Assembly: GCA_014904845.1 (NCBI GenBank)
Contig: MU119272.1
Location: forward strand, 124,001 to 188,000
Length of the DNA stretch: 64,000 bases
Origin: Acephala macrosclerotiorum
Lineage: Eukaryota > Ascomycota > Leotiomycetes > Helotiales > Mollisiaceae
Direction of reading: 5' to 3'
In this document: piece by piece, positions 61,059-64,000 of the stretch
How the letters are laid out: every line of letters starts with the position of its first letter
Position numbering within the stretch: the first letter of the stretch is position 1
The notes under the pieces: model-generated
The model's input: the letters and a program-made list of their open reading frames with translations, nothing else
What the model was told of the DNA's origin: nothing
Database searches by the model: none
Position numbers and translations under genes: made by a program

Positions 61059-61154
61059 TGTTTACACTTGCGAATGTATTGTTTACGTCGACATAACCTC
61101 TCTTAACCCCAACGACGGTCGACGACAAACTATTTCGACAACTGCTCGACGCGT
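61059..61154. promoter_or_regulatory. Forkhead-like and MluI-box-like sites between ELYS and SMC4 genes
   Basis: In the 339-bp gap between the two start codons, TGTTTAC (complement GTAAACA, fitting the forkhead consensus RTAAAYA) occurs twice, at 61059-61065 and 61080-61086. The cell-cycle box ACGCGT occurs at 61149-61154. Sites of both types control S-phase and mitotic genes in yeasts. Their role here is inferred. Confidence 0.5.
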
Positions 61155-61292
61155 CAACTGGACCCGGCATCGTTGTTGCTTCAGAAATCGCACTATAGTG
61201 TAGCGACAGATTACTAGTGCTACTCACATAACGCGCTCAAACGCGGTTGACACCGGACGACAAACAGATTAAGCCTTCACTTTACATCCCAA

Positions 61293-64000
61293 ATGTCCGA
61301 ATCACCTGTCAGACCCTCGAGGAGGGCTGCTTCTCGGAGGAAAGTCGTTGTAGACTCCGATGAAGAGGAGGAACAGGTGCAGACCAAGATGGAGGAGGAG
61401 AGTGGCGAGGACTTCACACCAGCGCCCAGGAAGAGTCCACGAAAAGCTCCTGCTGGGAGACGAAAAACTACGAATACTGTCGCAGCTACTCCGCGAACAG
61501 GAGGTCGGGCTAGGAAAAGCACAGCGAAGGAGAACATCGAGCCTTCTGAGATGTTCGACTCAGAGCAAACCATCCAGCCTGAACCAGAGTCGCCAACCAA
61601 GAAGGCATCACCAAGGAAGAGGAAGAGCGCGCCTGTTCGAGCATCTCGTGCTTCTGCGACGCCAGAGCTTGCTCCGCCATTACCAACTCCGCAAGCTTCC
61701 CAGTCACCAGAACCTTCCGAGCTGCATAGCACTCCACTCGCAGACATCACCTTGACGATCAATGAACGACCAAGTACCTCCGGCAGTCAGAGCTCTCAAA
61801 GCTCTGTTGTCAAGCCGATCAATGCTATGGACACAATCTTGGAGAAGCCCATGGACATTGTGTTGAAGTCAAGGACAATTGCAGCACCAGTAGTGGAGGA
61901 TACTGGCCCAAAACCTCGGATTGTCATCACATACTTGATTCTTACGAACTTCAAGAGCTATGCTGGACGCCAGGAAGTTGGCCCATTCCATGCCTCCTTC
62001 TCCTCTGTGGTTGGGCCTAACGGTTCCGGCAAGTCCAATGTCATTGATTCTCTTCTTTTCGTCTTCGGATTTAGAGCCAGCAAGATGAGACAGGGAAAGA
62101 TATCTGCGCTGATTCATAATTCCGCGACTTACCCAGACTTGGACCACTGCGAGGTGGCAGTACATTTTCAGGAAGTCATGGATCAGGTAAGGCTCTGCAT
62201 ACATGTCGCTCAAGCAGCTTCTAACATTTAAATAGCCAAATGGACCTCCTACAATCATTCCAAACTCAGACCTTGTGATCTCTCGACGAGCCTTCAAGAA
62301 CAACTCCAGCAAGTATTACTTGAACGGAAAAGAGTCCAATTTCACTGTCGTCACTACTCTTCTTCGAGACCGTGGCGTTGATCTCGACCATAAGCGATTC
62401 CTGATTCTTCAGGGCGAGGTCGAGTCAATCGCTCAGATGAAGCCAAAAGCTGCGAGTGAGCATGACGACGGACTGCTAGAATACTTGGAGGACATCATTG
62501 GCACTTCAAAGTACAAGGCGCCAATTGAGGAGTCTGCAAAAGAGGTAGAGACCCTCAATGAAGTCTGTGTCGAGAAGAGCGGTCGTGTCCAACATGTCGA
62601 AAGAGAGCAAAATGGCTTGGAGGACAAGAAGGACAAGGCCTTGGCATACATCAAGGACGAGAACGAGCTGACGGTAAAGCAATCTGGCTTGTATCAGCTC
62701 TATATTGATGAGTGCGGCGACAACATCACGGTCACTGAGGAGGCGATTGGTCAGATGCAAGCTCAGCTTGATGCCGAGTTAGAGAAACACCAGGGAAATG
62801 AGGATGGCATTAAGCAGCTCGAGAAGCAGTACAAAAAGGGTCAGAAGGAGTACGAAACACTCGAGAAAGATACCCAGTCAATTCTGAAGGAGATGGCCAA
62901 ATTCGACCAGGAGCATGTCAAGTTTGAGGAGAAGAGGAAGTTCCTCACAGGCAAGCAAAAAAAGTTGGAGAAGACCATTTCTAGTTCTGAGATAGCAGCC
63001 ACCGATGCCCAAGCCACAATTGAGGAATGCAGTGCTGAAATTGAGAAGTCGGTGGAGGAAATTGCTGCTATGGAGAAACGGATGAAAGCCGAGGAGGAAG
63101 AGCTGGTCTCAATTCGAGAGAATCTCAAGGGCAAGACTCAAGCATTTTCCGACCAGATTGCTGCTAAACAAAAGTCTCTCGAACCCTGGAACGAGAAGAT
63201 CAACCAGAAACAATCAGCCATTGCCGTCGCGGAGAGTGAGCTTGCCATCTTGCACGAGAAGGCAAATGCTGGAGCCGTTGCACTAGAGGAGACTGAAGCC
63301 AAAATCGCCAGTATCGAAGAAGGCCGAGAGGCGAAACTTGCGGAGCTTGAGCAATGCAAAGCAGAGCGGACGAAGTTGGAGAAAGAGGCCGCCAAGGTCG
63401 AAAAAGAATTCAGCTCATTGTCCAAGAACGAGCCCGAACTTCGGTCTCGACTTTCTGGTGCGCGACAAAAGGCGGATGAGGCACGTGCGAGTCTCTCGAA
63501 CACTCAATCTCAAGGCAACGTGTTGGCAGGACTTATGCGTCTGAAGGAATCTGGTCGTATTGATGGATTCCACGGGAGGTTAGGTAACCTGGGTACGATC
63601 GACCAAAAGTACGATGTAGCAATCTCTACTGCTTGCGGAGCGCTCGACAACTTCGTGACCGATACTGTGGAAGGTGGACAGCAGTGCATTGAGTACTTGC
63701 GGAAAACCAATCTAGGTAGAGGAAACTTTATGTGTCTAGACAAACTCGGAAGCAAAGACCTGTCTCCGATTGACACGCCTGAGAACGTACCTCGCCTATT
63801 CGACCTGATCAAGGCTAAAGACGAGAAATTCAGACCTGCTTTCTTCCACTCACTCCAGAATACTCTGGTAGCCACGGATCTGGCACAAGCTAATCGAATC
63901 GCCTATGGTGCGAAGAGATGGCGAGTCGTGACTCTTGATGGCCAGCTCATCGACAAGTCTGGTACTATGTCTGGCGGTGGAAACACCGTCAAGAAGGGGT
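61293..64000 (+). CDS. SMC4: Condensin subunit Smc4, 5' part (runs off window)
   Basis: Exon 1 is 61293-62186 and exon 2 starts at 62236 after a 49-bp intron, open to the window end; about 886 residues are present. Smc4 pairs with Smc2 to form the ATPase core of condensin, which compacts mitotic chromosomes. A disordered basic N-terminus (1-200, with SPRK and RKS motifs) precedes the ATPase head: LTNFKSYAGRQEVGPFH and Walker A VGPNGSGKSNVIDS near residue 245. The Q-loop segment FLILQGEVESIAQMKPKA and EDIIGTSKYK follow. A coiled coil runs for about 330 residues, then the hinge begins at GFHGRLGNLG with YDVAISTACGALDN and TNLGRGNFMCLDKL. The second half of the gene lies beyond position 64000. 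Confidence 0.95.

Overview
This window is nuclear DNA of a filamentous ascomycete (Pezizomycotina; a leotiomycete-like fungus is my best guess, but that is only an inference). The evidence is genes with short introns (mostly 45-60 bp) carrying GT..AG ends and CTAAC-type branch points, on both strands with short intergenic gaps. Typical filamentous-fungal families are present: HET, 2EXR, sedolisin and full-size MDR ABC transporters. I rebuilt gene structures by hand from splice signals and checked that every exon chain keeps frame. Absolute positions may be off by one base here and there.

Layout. 0-6.3 kb: a tRNA-Trp(CCA), a VanZ-like membrane protein and the SAGA subunit SPT7. 7.7-13.1 kb: three broken 2EXR-family genes on the minus strand around one intact proline/glutamine-rich gene. 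14.4-20.2 kb: prefoldin subunit 6, VPS4, NOP56 and an F-box-like gene, followed by a fourth 2EXR relic. 22.2-30.8 kb: two conserved-looking but unidentified proteins, a large mitochondrial PPR-like protein and a small cupin. 31.9-41.7 kb: vacuolar aspartic protease, DNA ligase I, a RINT-1/Tip20 family protein and a Ymc1-like mitochondrial carrier. 42.3-46.3 kb: a full-size ABCB transporter. 47.6-52.2 kb: an intact HET gene between two HET relics. 53-56.8 kb: a disordered proline-rich protein and a sedolisin protease. 57.4-59.5 kb: a decayed membrane-protein gene. 59.9-64 kb: an ELYS-domain protein diverging from SMC4, which runs off the window end.

The housekeeping genes cover transcription (SPT7), ribosome biogenesis (NOP56), protein folding (PFD6), membrane traffic (VPS4, RINT-1), vacuolar proteolysis, DNA replication and chromosome structure (LIG1, SMC4, ELYS) and mitochondrial function. 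Many are arranged as divergent pairs sharing a 300-600 bp promoter: VanZ/SPT7, PFD6/VPS4, NOP56/F-box, LIG1/RINT-1 and ELYS/SMC4.

The most notable pattern lies between these genes. At least seven relics of multicopy families (four 2EXR, two HET, one multi-pass membrane family) are broken by frameshifts and by stop codons. Where family context predicts the ancestral codon, the stops are explained by C-to-T or G-to-A transitions at Gln, Arg or Trp codons. That is the signature expected from repeat-induced point mutation (RIP). No transposon, CRISPR array or rRNA was recognised, and nothing in the window is clearly a new system.
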